From: Actinomadura sp. K4S16
GTDB lineage: Bacteria > Actinomycetota > Actinomycetes > Streptosporangiales > Streptosporangiaceae
Assembly: GCF_008327685.1 (NCBI RefSeq)
Contig: NZ_BDDE01000014.1
Coordinates: forward strand, 540,678-604,677
Direction: 5' to 3'
Length of the DNA stretch: 64,000 nt
Under the pieces are notes generated by a model. It was not told where the DNA came from. It worked only from the letters and a program-made list of their open reading frames with translations, and made no database searches. The translations under genes and the position numbers were made by a program. Positions 42,985 to 51,180 of the stretch are shown in pieces (positions within the stretch are counted from its first letter, which is position 1; the number at the start of each line of letters is the position of its first letter).

Positions 42985-44144
42985 CAGAGAGTCTCCTCGG
43001 GAACGTCGACGAGCAGCCGGAACCGGCCCCTCGCCCCGTCGGCGGACACGGTGCCGGACAGGGCCCGCGCGCGTTCGGCCAGCCCGGCCAGGCCGCTGCC
43101 CTCGCCCTTCGGCTCGCGCATCCCGTCGTTGACGATCTCCAGCCGGACGGCGCCGCCGCGGCGCCGCGCGGTGATGGAGCAGGTGCGGGCGTCGCTGTGG
43201 CGCAGCACGTTGGTCACCCCTTCCCGCACCGCCCAGGCGAGGACGTCCTGGACGGCCGGGTCGAGGTCGGGCAGGCGCACCTCCACCCGGGCCTCGATGC
43301 CGGCGGCGTCGAGCAGTGCGGCCACGCCCCTGGTCTCCTCCTCCAGCGACACCGAATGCTCGTTCCTGGCCACGGCCCGCATCCCGACCAGCGCCTCGCG
43401 GGCCACCAGGGTGAGGTTCTCGATCTGCGCGCGGGCCGCGGCCGGGTCCTTCGACAGCAGCCGCAGCGCGAGGTCGCCCTTGAGGGACACCGCCGCCAGG
43501 CTCTGGCCGAGCAGGTCGTGCAGGTCGCGGGAGACGCGCAGCCGCTCCCGCCCGATGGCGACCTCGGCCAGCTCGGTGCGGGTGGCCTGGAGCTCGTCGG
43601 CGATCCGCACCAGCCAGACCGACCCGCAGGTGGCCACCACGCCGATCGTGAAGCCGGCCGACAGCCAGAAGGCGGCCCACGCCACCCGCTCGACGACGCC
43701 CACGTCCGCGTAGTCGCCGGGCGGCGACATGATCAGCGCGACCAGGGTGCCCACCACGGGCAGGAGGGCCACCACGGCCGCGGCGGCCCCGCGCAGCAGC
43801 ATGATCGCCGAGACGACCACGAACAGCTGCATGTCGATCCAGTTGCCGGTGAACCAGGGCATCGGCAGGTAGACCAGGACGACCAGCGCCAGGAACGTCC
43901 AGTGCCAGCCGCGCGGGCGTTCTCCGCGCACCGCGGCGAAGCTGTGCCGCAGTTGCAGGGCGCCGATGACCGACCCGACGAGGAGCGGCACCGCGGGATG
44001 CCGGGCGACGGGGCCGTCCGGGCCGCTGATCGCGTAGATCGGGGACGCCAGGATGAACGGCAGGTGCGCGGCGACCAGGAACCAGCGGGCCCGGCGCGGC
44101 GACCAGGCGGGCCCCTCCAGCCACTCGGCGGACGCGGCGCTCAC
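42984..44144 (-). CDS. sensor histidine kinase, catalytically complete
   Basis: A 386-residue DesK-like kinase. About five transmembrane helices cover residues 15-150, followed by the phospho-acceptor segment RLRVSRDLHDLLGQSLAAVS (His around 207), N-box AVREGVTNVLRHSDA and G-box GEGSGLAGLAERARAL. All residues for autophosphorylation are present. It is encoded between a degenerate kinase and a response regulator, overlapping both, which points to a heteromeric sensor. It phosphorylates, most likely, the response regulator at 42379-42984. Confidence 0.93.
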   Translation of the reverse strand: MSAASAEWLEGPAWSPRRARWFLVAAHLPFILASPIYAISGPDGPVARHPAVPLLVGSVIGALQLRHSFAAVRGERPRGWHWTFLALVVLVYLPMPWFTGNWIDMQLFVVVSAIMLLRGAAAAVVALLPVVGTLVALIMSPPGDYADVGVVERVAWAAFWLSAGFTIGVVATCGSVWLVRIADELQATRTELAEVAIGRERLRVSRDLHDLLGQSLAAVSLKGDLALRLLSKDPAAARAQIENLTLVAREALVGMRAVARNEHSVSLEEETRGVAALLDAAGIEARVEVRLPDLDPAVQDVLAWAVREGVTNVLRHSDARTCSITARRRGGAVRLEIVNDGMREPKGEGSGLAGLAERARALSGTVSADGARGRFRLLVDVPEETL

Positions 44145-45265
44145 CGGGCACCGGCCGCGATGTCGCCGGGTCCACCGGGTTCGGCGGGGTCGCCGGGTTC
44201 GGCCCTGGCCTCCAGACGCAGCCGTCCGTCGTGGCGGGCGACCACGATGACGCAGCGCCGGACCAGGTCGTCCTGCAGCAGGCGCGCGACGTCGGCGCGC
44301 AGCGCGGCATGGAGGGCCTCGTCGACGGTGTCCGGGACGTCTCCGTCCGGCAGGACGACGCGGCTCTCGATGCCCGCCGCCGACAGCAGGGTCGTCGCGG
44401 TGTCCAGCGCGGCGTGCAGCGAGGTCCGCTGGTAGCCGCGGACCAGCCGCCGGGCCTCGGCCAGCGCCTGCCGCGAGCCCCCGGCGAGCGCGCGCAGCTC
44501 GGCCTCCGCCGCGGCCCTGTCGGACCCGGCCAGCGCGCCCGCCCGCTCACCCCGTACGGTGATCGACTCCAGGGCCGCGCCCACCGTCTCCCGCAGCTCC
44601 CGGTCGATCCGCAGCCGCTCGCGCGCGACCGCCCTGTCCGCCAGCGCGCGCCGCGCCGCGTGCAGCCGGCGCACCGCGCCGACCAGCCAGATCAGCAGGA
44701 ACACCGGCAGGCCCTTGAGGGCCCCGGCGATCGTGAAGAACGCGGCCATGTCGGGGCGGCCGAGCAGGACCGCCAGCGGCGGCTGGGCCGCCACGATCAC
44801 CCCGAACAGCGCCACCGACCAGGGGCGGCGCAGCACGATGAGCACCGAGACCGCCAGCGCGTGGAACTGCCCCAGCCACAGCGCGCCCAGGTACGGCAGC
44901 ACCCCGACGATGATCAGCGCCATCGCCGCGACCGTCCAGCCGGCTCTCGGGGGACGGGTCCCCCGGGCGGCGTGGCGCACGTGCCTGACGTGCAGGGGCA
45001 GATAGCCCGCCGTGGCCAGCACCGCCCCCGCGGTACGCGCCGTGTCGGTGGAGATGAGGACGAACCGCCACAGCTCCACCGCGGGGATCAGCACGCTGTA
45101 GGCGACCGCGCCCATCGTGGCGAGCGGAACGAAGCCCGCCGCGGGTGAGGCGAGCAGATCGGTTCTCGAACGCGGTTTCAGGTGGCCCTCCACCCGTGAA
45201 CCCGGGATCCACCAGGATATGCGCTCGCCCCGGGACGCGGCCGGGAAGGCGACGGCGTCCAGCAC
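44141..45265 (-). CDS. degenerate histidine-kinase-like membrane protein
   Basis: A 374-residue protein built like the neighbouring kinase: about five membrane helices (30-170), a DHp-like segment, then a reduced ATPase-like region. The key His is missing: RERLRIDRELRETVGAALES stands where LHD would be. The N-box is changed to LRADVARLLQDD, and the G-boxes are absent before the Pro/Gly-rich end. It should not autophosphorylate. The 4-bp overlap with the active kinase suggests it forms a regulatory heteromer. GTG at 45265 has GGGGAGGT upstream; an ATG at 45289 is the alternative. Confidence 0.82.
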   Translation of the reverse strand: MLDAVAFPAASRGERISWWIPGSRVEGHLKPRSRTDLLASPAAGFVPLATMGAVAYSVLIPAVELWRFVLISTDTARTAGAVLATAGYLPLHVRHVRHAARGTRPPRAGWTVAAMALIIVGVLPYLGALWLGQFHALAVSVLIVLRRPWSVALFGVIVAAQPPLAVLLGRPDMAAFFTIAGALKGLPVFLLIWLVGAVRRLHAARRALADRAVARERLRIDRELRETVGAALESITVRGERAGALAGSDRAAAEAELRALAGGSRQALAEARRLVRGYQRTSLHAALDTATTLLSAAGIESRVVLPDGDVPDTVDEALHAALRADVARLLQDDLVRRCVIVVARHDGRLRLEARAEPGDPAEPGGPGDIAAGAR

Positions 45266-45390
45266 GTGACCTCCCCGGACTCTCCGCATGGCTGTCCGCC
45301 CCGATCGTTCTCGCGACGACGATCCCGCTGGCGACGACCGCCGCCCCTGGACGATCGCGAACCATTGTCGCCACCCGGCCGGGCCCGGGG

Positions 45391-45457
45391 GCAGATGCCG
45401 ATGTCCCCGTCTGACCGATGACGTTCATCACTGCCGACTGACGACATCGGCATCTGC
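45391..45457. promoter_or_regulatory. perfect 15-bp inverted repeat in the divergent region
   Basis: GCAGATGCCGATGTC (45391-45405) and its exact complement (45443-45457) are separated by 37 bp, between the kinase operon and the ABC transporter operon. It may be two binding sites for the LuxR-type response regulator, or an RNA stem-loop. The 37-bp interval holds a smaller ATGACGTTCATC dyad. Confidence 0.6.
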
Positions 45458-45568
45458 CGCGTTCCCCCCGGGTCGAGCGAGGCTCGACGCATCAGGACGA
45501 GCGCCCTCCGAAAGCGGCGCGCACCACCCGGTCCACGCAGGGGCACCGGAGACGGCAGAGGGAGCGAG

Positions 45569-46378
45569 ATGACCAGGTTCGCCGGTCCGGCCATGGGTCC
45601 GGAAGAGCCGGACGCGGATGATGTCGTCCGCCTCCAGGCGGTACGCAAGACGTTCGGGAACAAGCGGAACGGCGTCGTCGCCCTCGACGACGTCACCATC
45701 GGGATCAGGCGGGGCGGCTTCACCGCGATCATGGGCCCCTCCGGCTCGGGCAAGACCACGCTCCTGCACTGCGCGGCGGGCCTCGAAAGGCCGACCTCCG
45801 GTTCGGCCGTACTGGACGGCCACGACCTGACGAGGATGCGCGAGCGGGCCCTCACGCGGCTGCGGCGCGAACGCGTCGGGTTCGTGTTCCAGGCGTTCAA
45901 CCTGCTGCCGGCGCTGAGCGTGGCCGAGAACGTCGCGCTCCCCATCCGGCTCGCGGGCGGCAGGCCGCGGCGGCGGGCCGTGGACGACGCGCTGGAGCGG
46001 GTCGGTCTCGCCTCGATGGGACGGCGCCGTCCCGCCGAGCTCTCCGGCGGCCAGCAGCAGCGGGTGGCCATCGCGCGGGCGCTGATCACCGGCCCGGCGG
46101 TCGTCTTCGGGGACGAGCCGACCGGCGCGCTGGACACCCGCAGCGCCCGGGAGGTCCTCGCCCTGCTCGGCGACGCGGTCCGCGAGGCGGGGCGGACCGT
46201 CGTGATCGTCACCCATGACCCGGTGGCGGCCGCACAGGCCGACCGGGTCGTGTTCCTGGCCGACGGGCGGATCACCGACGAGATGCGCGAGCCCTCCGCC
46301 GAAGCGATCGCCGAGCGGATGACCCGGCTGGGCGCGTGGGGCCGCGACGGCGGGCGCCCGCGCGAGGAGGTGTCGTGA
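45569..46378 (+). CDS. ABC transporter ATP-binding protein, MacB/LolD type
   Basis: A 269-residue ATPase. Walker A is GPSGSGKTT, then the Q-loop VFQAFNLLPALSVAENVALP, the ABC signature LSGGQQQRVAIARAL, Walker B VVFGDEPTGALDTRSA and the switch His in VIVTHDPV. The VFQAFNLLP segment marks the MacB/LolD/FtsE group, which works with FtsX-like permeases. The 4-residue-spaced GTGATG joint with the next gene (1-bp overlap) confirms pairing. An export or mechanotransmission role, such as peptide-antibiotic resistance, is likely. Confidence 0.95.
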   Translation: MTRFAGPAMGPEEPDADDVVRLQAVRKTFGNKRNGVVALDDVTIGIRRGGFTAIMGPSGSGKTTLLHCAAGLERPTSGSAVLDGHDLTRMRERALTRLRRERVGFVFQAFNLLPALSVAENVALPIRLAGGRPRRRAVDDALERVGLASMGRRRPAELSGGQQQRVAIARALITGPAVVFGDEPTGALDTRSAREVLALLGDAVREAGRTVVIVTHDPVAAAQADRVVFLADGRITDEMREPSAEAIAERMTRLGAWGRDGGRPREEVS

Positions 46379-48936
46379 TGCTCCGGCTCGCCCTGCGCAC
46401 CCTGCGCTTCCGGAAGGGCGGCCTCGCCGCCTCCTTCGCCGCCCTGTTCCTCGGCGTGCTGATCGTCACGGCGTGCGGGGGGCTGATGGAGACCGGCATC
46501 CGCGCCGACGCGCCGCCGCGCAGGCTGGCGGGCGCGCCCGTCGTGGTGACCGGCGACCAGTCCTACCGGGTGCCGAAGTCCGGCGACGCCGAGCATGTGA
46601 CGCTCCCCGAACGGGTCCGGCTCGCACCCGAACTGGTGGACGCCGTTCGGGCCGTGCCCGGTGTCGGGAGGGCGGTGCCCGATGTCTCCTTCCCCGTCGC
46701 CGTGCTCGGCCCGGACGGCCGCGGTCCCCTGCCCATGCCCGAACGGCCGGCCGGTCACGGCTGGTCATCGGCCTCGCTCGCGCCCTACACCCTGACCGCC
46801 GGGCGGGAGCCCGGAAGTCACGGCGAAGTGGTGCTGGACGTCAGGACGGCCGCCGCTGTGGGAGCGCGGCCAGGCGGCACCGTCGATCTGGCGGTACGCG
46901 GCACGGTCGAGCGCTTCGGCGTCGCCGGCCTGGCCGCGGGCCGCCCGGAGCTGCCGGCCGGGGTGTTCTTCTCCGATCCGGACGTGCGGCGGATCGCCCC
47001 ACGGCAGATCGACGCGCTCGCGGTCTTCCCGGTCCCGGGCACGGGCACCGGCGAACTCGCCGGACGGATCTCCGCCGCGCTCGCGGGACACGACGCGACC
47101 GTCGCCACCGGAGGCGACCGCGGGCACGCCGAGTTCACCGACGTCCGGCCCGCGGGGGAGGTCCTCATCGTGCTGGCGGCCGTCTTCGGCGGGTTGGCGA
47201 TCATGGTGGTGGTCTTCGTCGCGGCGAGCACGCTGGGGCTGTCGGTCCAGCAGCGGCAGCGCGAGACGGCGCTGCTGCGGATCATCGGCGCCACGCCGGG
47301 GCAGCTGCGCCGGATGGTCCTCGGCGAGGCGGTCGTGGCGGCCGCCGCGGCCGCCGCGCTGGCCCGGCCGCTCGGGCCCCGGGCCGGACGGGCGCTGTTC
47401 GGCCAGATCACCGGGCACGACGTGGTCCCCGCCGAGATCGCCTTCCGGCAGGGCTGGATCCCGCCGGCCGCCGCGGCCGGGGCCGCGCTGCTGACCGCCG
47501 TGGTGGCGGCGCTGGTCGCGGTCCATGGCGCGGCGACGGCCCGTCCCGCCCGCACGCTCGTCCAGGCGTCCCTGCTGGACCGCCGGCTCGGCCCGCTCCG
47601 GATCGGCGCCGCGCTGGTCTGCCTCTGCGGCGCCTTCGCGCTGATGCTCGTCACGGCGATCGTGCTGTCCGGACCGGTGGCGGCGAGCACCGCCGGACCG
47701 TCGGCGATGCTCTGGGCGGCCGGACTGGCGCTGCTGGCCCCGCTGATCGTTCCGGTCGTCGCGGCGGCGCTGCGGCCCGCGCTGCGCGCCCTGCCGGGGA
47801 ACGCCGGGTACCTGGCGCTGCTGAACGTGCGGGCACGAAGGGACAGGACGGCCGCGGCCCTCACCCCGGTGATGCTCGCGACGGGGCTGGCCACCGGCCT
47901 GATCTACCTCCAGACCTCGCAGGCGGCCGACGCGCGGCACGTGTTCGCCGACAGCCTGCGCGCGGACGCGGTGGTCACCTCGTCCACCGGAGGGGTTCCC
48001 CTCGGCCTGGTGGACACCGTCCGGGCGACCCCGGGCGTCGCGGCGGCGTCGGCGCTGGTCACCAGCACCGGGTTCGTCGAGACGCCGCGCCTCGCCGGGC
48101 AGAGCGAGGACGGGCTGGAGCTGCGCGGGGTCAGCCCGGAGGGCGCCGGCGCCACCACGGCGGTCACCGTCACCGCCGGCGCGCTCACCGACCTGCGCGA
48201 CGACACTGTCGCCCTCGACGTCCGGCACGCGCGGCGGATCGGCGGCGGGGTGGGCGTGGGCGACACCGTGACGTTCCGGCTCGGCGACGGCGCGAAGGCC
48301 GGCCTCCGGGTCGTCGCGCTGTTCACCACGCGGACCGGGCCCGCGACCGTGCTGATGCCCGCCCCCCTGCTGGCCCGGCACACCACGGCCGGCATGCCCG
48401 CGGAGATCCTCGTGCGCGCCGCCCCCGGCGCCGGCCGCGGCCGGCTGGCCGCCGCGCTCTCCGCGCGGGTCTCGGACCGGCCCGGCGTACGGGTCGCGGG
48501 GCGGGACGAGGCCGTCGCGGCACAGGCCGAGCAGGAGCGGACGGGCGCCTCGGTGAACTACCTGTTCGTCGCCGTGATCATCGGCTACACGGTGATCACC
48601 CTGGTGAACACGCTGATCATCGCCGCGGCGGAACGGCGGCGCGAGTTCGCGCTGCAGCGGATTGTCGGAGCCGACCGGGACCGGCTGCTGCGGATGATCA
48701 CTGTCGAGGGGCTGATCGTCGCCTTCTCCGGCGTTCTCCTCGGCTGCGCCGTCGCGGCCCTGACGCTGGTGCCGTTCGGCATCGCGCTGAACGGCTCCCC
48801 GGTACCCGGCGGGCCGCCCTGGATCTTCCTCACCGTGGTCGGCTCGGCCAGCGCGCTGACGCTCGTCGTCACGCTGCTGTCGAGCCGTGCCGCCATGCGC
48901 CCGCATCCGGCGGAGGTGATGGCGAGCCCCGCGTGA
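46378..48936 (+). CDS. FtsX-like ABC transporter permease
   Basis: An 852-residue permease with two FtsX domains. TM1 lies near 17-40, followed by a large extracytoplasmic domain. Helices near 265-390 include the FtsX motif QQRQRETALLRIIGATPGQL. There is a second set of helices with a second external domain, and a C-terminal FtsX domain with AAERRREFALQRIVGADRDR. It forms the membrane part with the ATPase encoded directly upstream. This architecture is typical of MacB-type exporters in actinomycetes; the substrate is unknown but may be a peptide or lipoprotein. Confidence 0.93.
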   Translation: MLRLALRTLRFRKGGLAASFAALFLGVLIVTACGGLMETGIRADAPPRRLAGAPVVVTGDQSYRVPKSGDAEHVTLPERVRLAPELVDAVRAVPGVGRAVPDVSFPVAVLGPDGRGPLPMPERPAGHGWSSASLAPYTLTAGREPGSHGEVVLDVRTAAAVGARPGGTVDLAVRGTVERFGVAGLAAGRPELPAGVFFSDPDVRRIAPRQIDALAVFPVPGTGTGELAGRISAALAGHDATVATGGDRGHAEFTDVRPAGEVLIVLAAVFGGLAIMVVVFVAASTLGLSVQQRQRETALLRIIGATPGQLRRMVLGEAVVAAAAAAALARPLGPRAGRALFGQITGHDVVPAEIAFRQGWIPPAAAAGAALLTAVVAALVAVHGAATARPARTLVQASLLDRRLGPLRIGAALVCLCGAFALMLVTAIVLSGPVAASTAGPSAMLWAAGLALLAPLIVPVVAAALRPALRALPGNAGYLALLNVRARRDRTAAALTPVMLATGLATGLIYLQTSQAADARHVFADSLRADAVVTSSTGGVPLGLVDTVRATPGVAAASALVTSTGFVETPRLAGQSEDGLELRGVSPEGAGATTAVTVTAGALTDLRDDTVALDVRHARRIGGGVGVGDTVTFRLGDGAKAGLRVVALFTTRTGPATVLMPAPLLARHTTAGMPAEILVRAAPGAGRGRLAAALSARVSDRPGVRVAGRDEAVAAQAEQERTGASVNYLFVAVIIGYTVITLVNTLIIAAAERRREFALQRIVGADRDRLLRMITVEGLIVAFSGVLLGCAVAALTLVPFGIALNGSPVPGGPPWIFLTVVGSASALTLVVTLLSSRAAMRPHPAEVMASPA

Positions 48937-48992
48937 CCCCACCGTTCCCCGGCCTCGCGGGCACCACCCGCCGGCACCGCAAGGAGATCATC

Positions 48993-50645
48993 ATGTACGG
49001 CATTCTTCGGCGTTCCCCCGAGCGGCCCCGCTCACGCCGCACCCCCTGGTCGGCCGTGGCGCTGGCGCTCGCCGCCTCCGCCCTCGCGGCCTGCACCGCC
49101 TCGGCCGCGACGGTGCGGACCGGAGCCTCGGACGGCACAGGGCACCGGCCACCGGTCCCGACGCTGCGCTGGGACGAACGCTGCGCCCAGGGCGGCGGCG
49201 CGTACGTCTGCGACACCGCGCGCGTCCCGCTCGACTACGACCGTCCCGACGGCCCCCAGATCAACCTCAGGGTGATCAAACGCCCGGCGGCCGACCGGCG
49301 GCGCCGCATCGGCACCCTCTTCTTCAACTCCGGCGGGCCCGGCAACGCCCTCACGTCCTATCTCCCCGCGCTCTACGACCGGTTCCCCCAGCAGGTGAAG
49401 GAGCGTTTCGACGTCGTCGGGTTCGACCCGCGCGGGGTCGGCGAGAGCACCGCCGCGCAGTGCTTCCCGACCGCCGCCGACGAGCAGGAGCTGTTCTCCC
49501 GGCTTCCCGCCGGCTTCCCGGTCGGGAAGGCCGAGGAAAGTCGGACCCTCGACGTCTTCGCCCGCTTCGCGAAGGCGTGCGCGACGCGCGATCCGGCCCT
49601 GCTGTCCCATGTCTCCACGGCGAACACGGCCAGGGACATGGATCTGCTCCGCCGGGCCGTCGGCGATCCCAAGCTCAGCTACTACGGCCTTTCGTACGGC
49701 ACGCTGATCGGCGCGACCTACGCGAACCTGTTCCCGGGGCGGGTCCGCGCGATGGTCCTCGACAGCGTCCTGGAACCGGTGGCGTACACCAAGGGACGGC
49801 ACGGGGAGGCCAGGCGGCTGGGCACGGCCTTGCGCCTGCGCGAGGACGTGGACCGGATGCGGACGCTGAACGCCTTCCTCGACCTGTGCGGCCGGGCCGG
49901 GTCCGCCCGCTGCCCGTTCTCCACCGGCACCGCCGAAGGGACCCACGCCAAGTACGACGCTCTCCTCGAAGCACTGCGCCACCAACCGGTCCAGGTCGGA
50001 GACGAGACCTACACGTACGCCTCGACCGTGGCCGCCGTCTCGTGGACGCTGGAGGCCACGACGGCGATCCCCGGCGCGGTGGACGCCGGGTGGCCCCAGG
50101 GCGCAGAGCTCCTGCAGACGCTCTGGCAGGGCGCCCACGGCACCGCTCCTCGCGCCCCGCACCACACCCGCGTCCAGGACACCGGAGACAGGTACGACGG
50201 TCCCGAGCAGTTCGCCGCGATCGCCTGCTCGGAGAGCCCGAACCCGCGCGACCCTTCGTCCTACCCCGCGCAGGCCGCCTGGGCCCAGGGCCGCTCCGGC
50301 GACGCGGGACGCATGTCCGCCTGGAAACTGGTTGTGTGCGCGGACTGGGCGTTCACCGACCGCGACCGCTACGCCGGCCCCTGGAACCGGCGCACGTCCG
50401 CCCCGGTCCTGGTGATCGGCGTGACCCACGACCCGCAGACGCCCTACGCCAACTCGGTGGCCCTGACGAGAGAACTGTCCCGAGCCCGGCTCCTCACGGT
50501 CGAGGGATACGGACACAGTGCCATCCAGAACAGGAGCACCTGCGCCGACGACCACCAGGCGGCCTACCTGGTGACCGGGAAGCTTCCCGCACCCGGCACC
50601 ACCTGCGCGCAGGACGAGCCCCCGTTCACCGCCCCAAGCCCGTGA
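48993..50645 (+). CDS. secreted alpha/beta hydrolase, tripeptidyl-aminopeptidase (TAP-like)
   Basis: A 550-residue exported hydrolase. The N-terminus has RRTP then a hydrophobic stretch ending in LAACTASA, a signal peptide with a possible lipobox. The oxyanion region is FFNSGGPGNA, the nucleophile elbow is YYGLSYGTLIGATYAN (Ser near 233), and the late Asp and His are in VIGVTHDPQTPY and VEGYGHSAI. Cys pairs (CAQGG, CDTAR) suggest disulfides. The TAP-like family removes N-terminal peptides. It lies 56 bp after the ABC permease gene and is probably in the same operon. AAGGAG precedes the ATG. Confidence 0.93.
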   Translation: MYGILRRSPERPRSRRTPWSAVALALAASALAACTASAATVRTGASDGTGHRPPVPTLRWDERCAQGGGAYVCDTARVPLDYDRPDGPQINLRVIKRPAADRRRRIGTLFFNSGGPGNALTSYLPALYDRFPQQVKERFDVVGFDPRGVGESTAAQCFPTAADEQELFSRLPAGFPVGKAEESRTLDVFARFAKACATRDPALLSHVSTANTARDMDLLRRAVGDPKLSYYGLSYGTLIGATYANLFPGRVRAMVLDSVLEPVAYTKGRHGEARRLGTALRLREDVDRMRTLNAFLDLCGRAGSARCPFSTGTAEGTHAKYDALLEALRHQPVQVGDETYTYASTVAAVSWTLEATTAIPGAVDAGWPQGAELLQTLWQGAHGTAPRAPHHTRVQDTGDRYDGPEQFAAIACSESPNPRDPSSYPAQAAWAQGRSGDAGRMSAWKLVVCADWAFTDRDRYAGPWNRRTSAPVLVIGVTHDPQTPYANSVALTRELSRARLLTVEGYGHSAIQNRSTCADDHQAAYLVTGKLPAPGTTCAQDEPPFTAPSP

Positions 50646-50669
50646 GCCACCCTGCGAACGCTCTCCTGA

Positions 50670-51119
50670 CTAGTTGAGCGCGTCGTAGACGAGGGCGGCC
50701 ACCGCGCCGTACGCCAGGTGGGGGACGGCGTCGGACGCCCAGTCCGACGCCGACCACTCGCGGGGGTCGGTCAGGCCGAGGGCGGTCATCGGGACGCTCG
50801 ATCCGGCCATGGCCAGCCCGGTCAGGACGGCCGTCCCGACCGGCCGCGGGAGGCGCCGGCGTCCCGCCAGCAGGCCGTAGACCAGCCCGGCGCCGAGGCC
50901 CGTGCCGAAGCCGAGCATCGGGCCGAGCCCGGCCTTGCGGTTCTCGGCCTTCTCCCCTTCGCCCAGGTCGACCCCGGCGGCGTCGGCCAGCTTCTCCACG
51001 CTCTGCTCGGGCGTGCTGCTGGCCGGCCGCCCCCGGAGGGCCATATCGAGATAGGTCACCATGTTGAGTGCGGTGGTCCCAGCCGCTCCGGCGACCAGCC
51101 CGCGCGTCATCCTGTCCAT
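50670..51119 (-). CDS. small membrane protein of unknown function
   Basis: A 149-residue protein with Gly/Ala-rich hydrophobic segments at about 5-25, 66-85, 92-112 and 131-147. A charged loop (PEQSVEKLADAAGVDLGEGE) lies between the first and second. The pattern MTRGLVAGAAGTTALNMVTY and the final HLAYGAVAALVYDAL resemble DUF1440/YagU-like membrane proteins. No function is known. It converges with the secreted peptidase gene. Confidence 0.75.
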   Translation of the reverse strand: MDRMTRGLVAGAAGTTALNMVTYLDMALRGRPASSTPEQSVEKLADAAGVDLGEGEKAENRKAGLGPMLGFGTGLGAGLVYGLLAGRRRLPRPVGTAVLTGLAMAGSSVPMTALGLTDPREWSASDWASDAVPHLAYGAVAALVYDALN

Positions 51120-51180
51120 GCAGTCGCGCTACCCAGCATCCGCGCGCTCCCACCTGAGATCCCGGCCGCGCCCGCGAGGC

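Noticed and set aside
46473..48990. Upstream extension of the TAP-like peptidase frame across the FtsX permease
   Set aside because: The extension is an out-of-frame shadow of the permease; the real start at 48993 has a ribosome binding site and a signal peptide.
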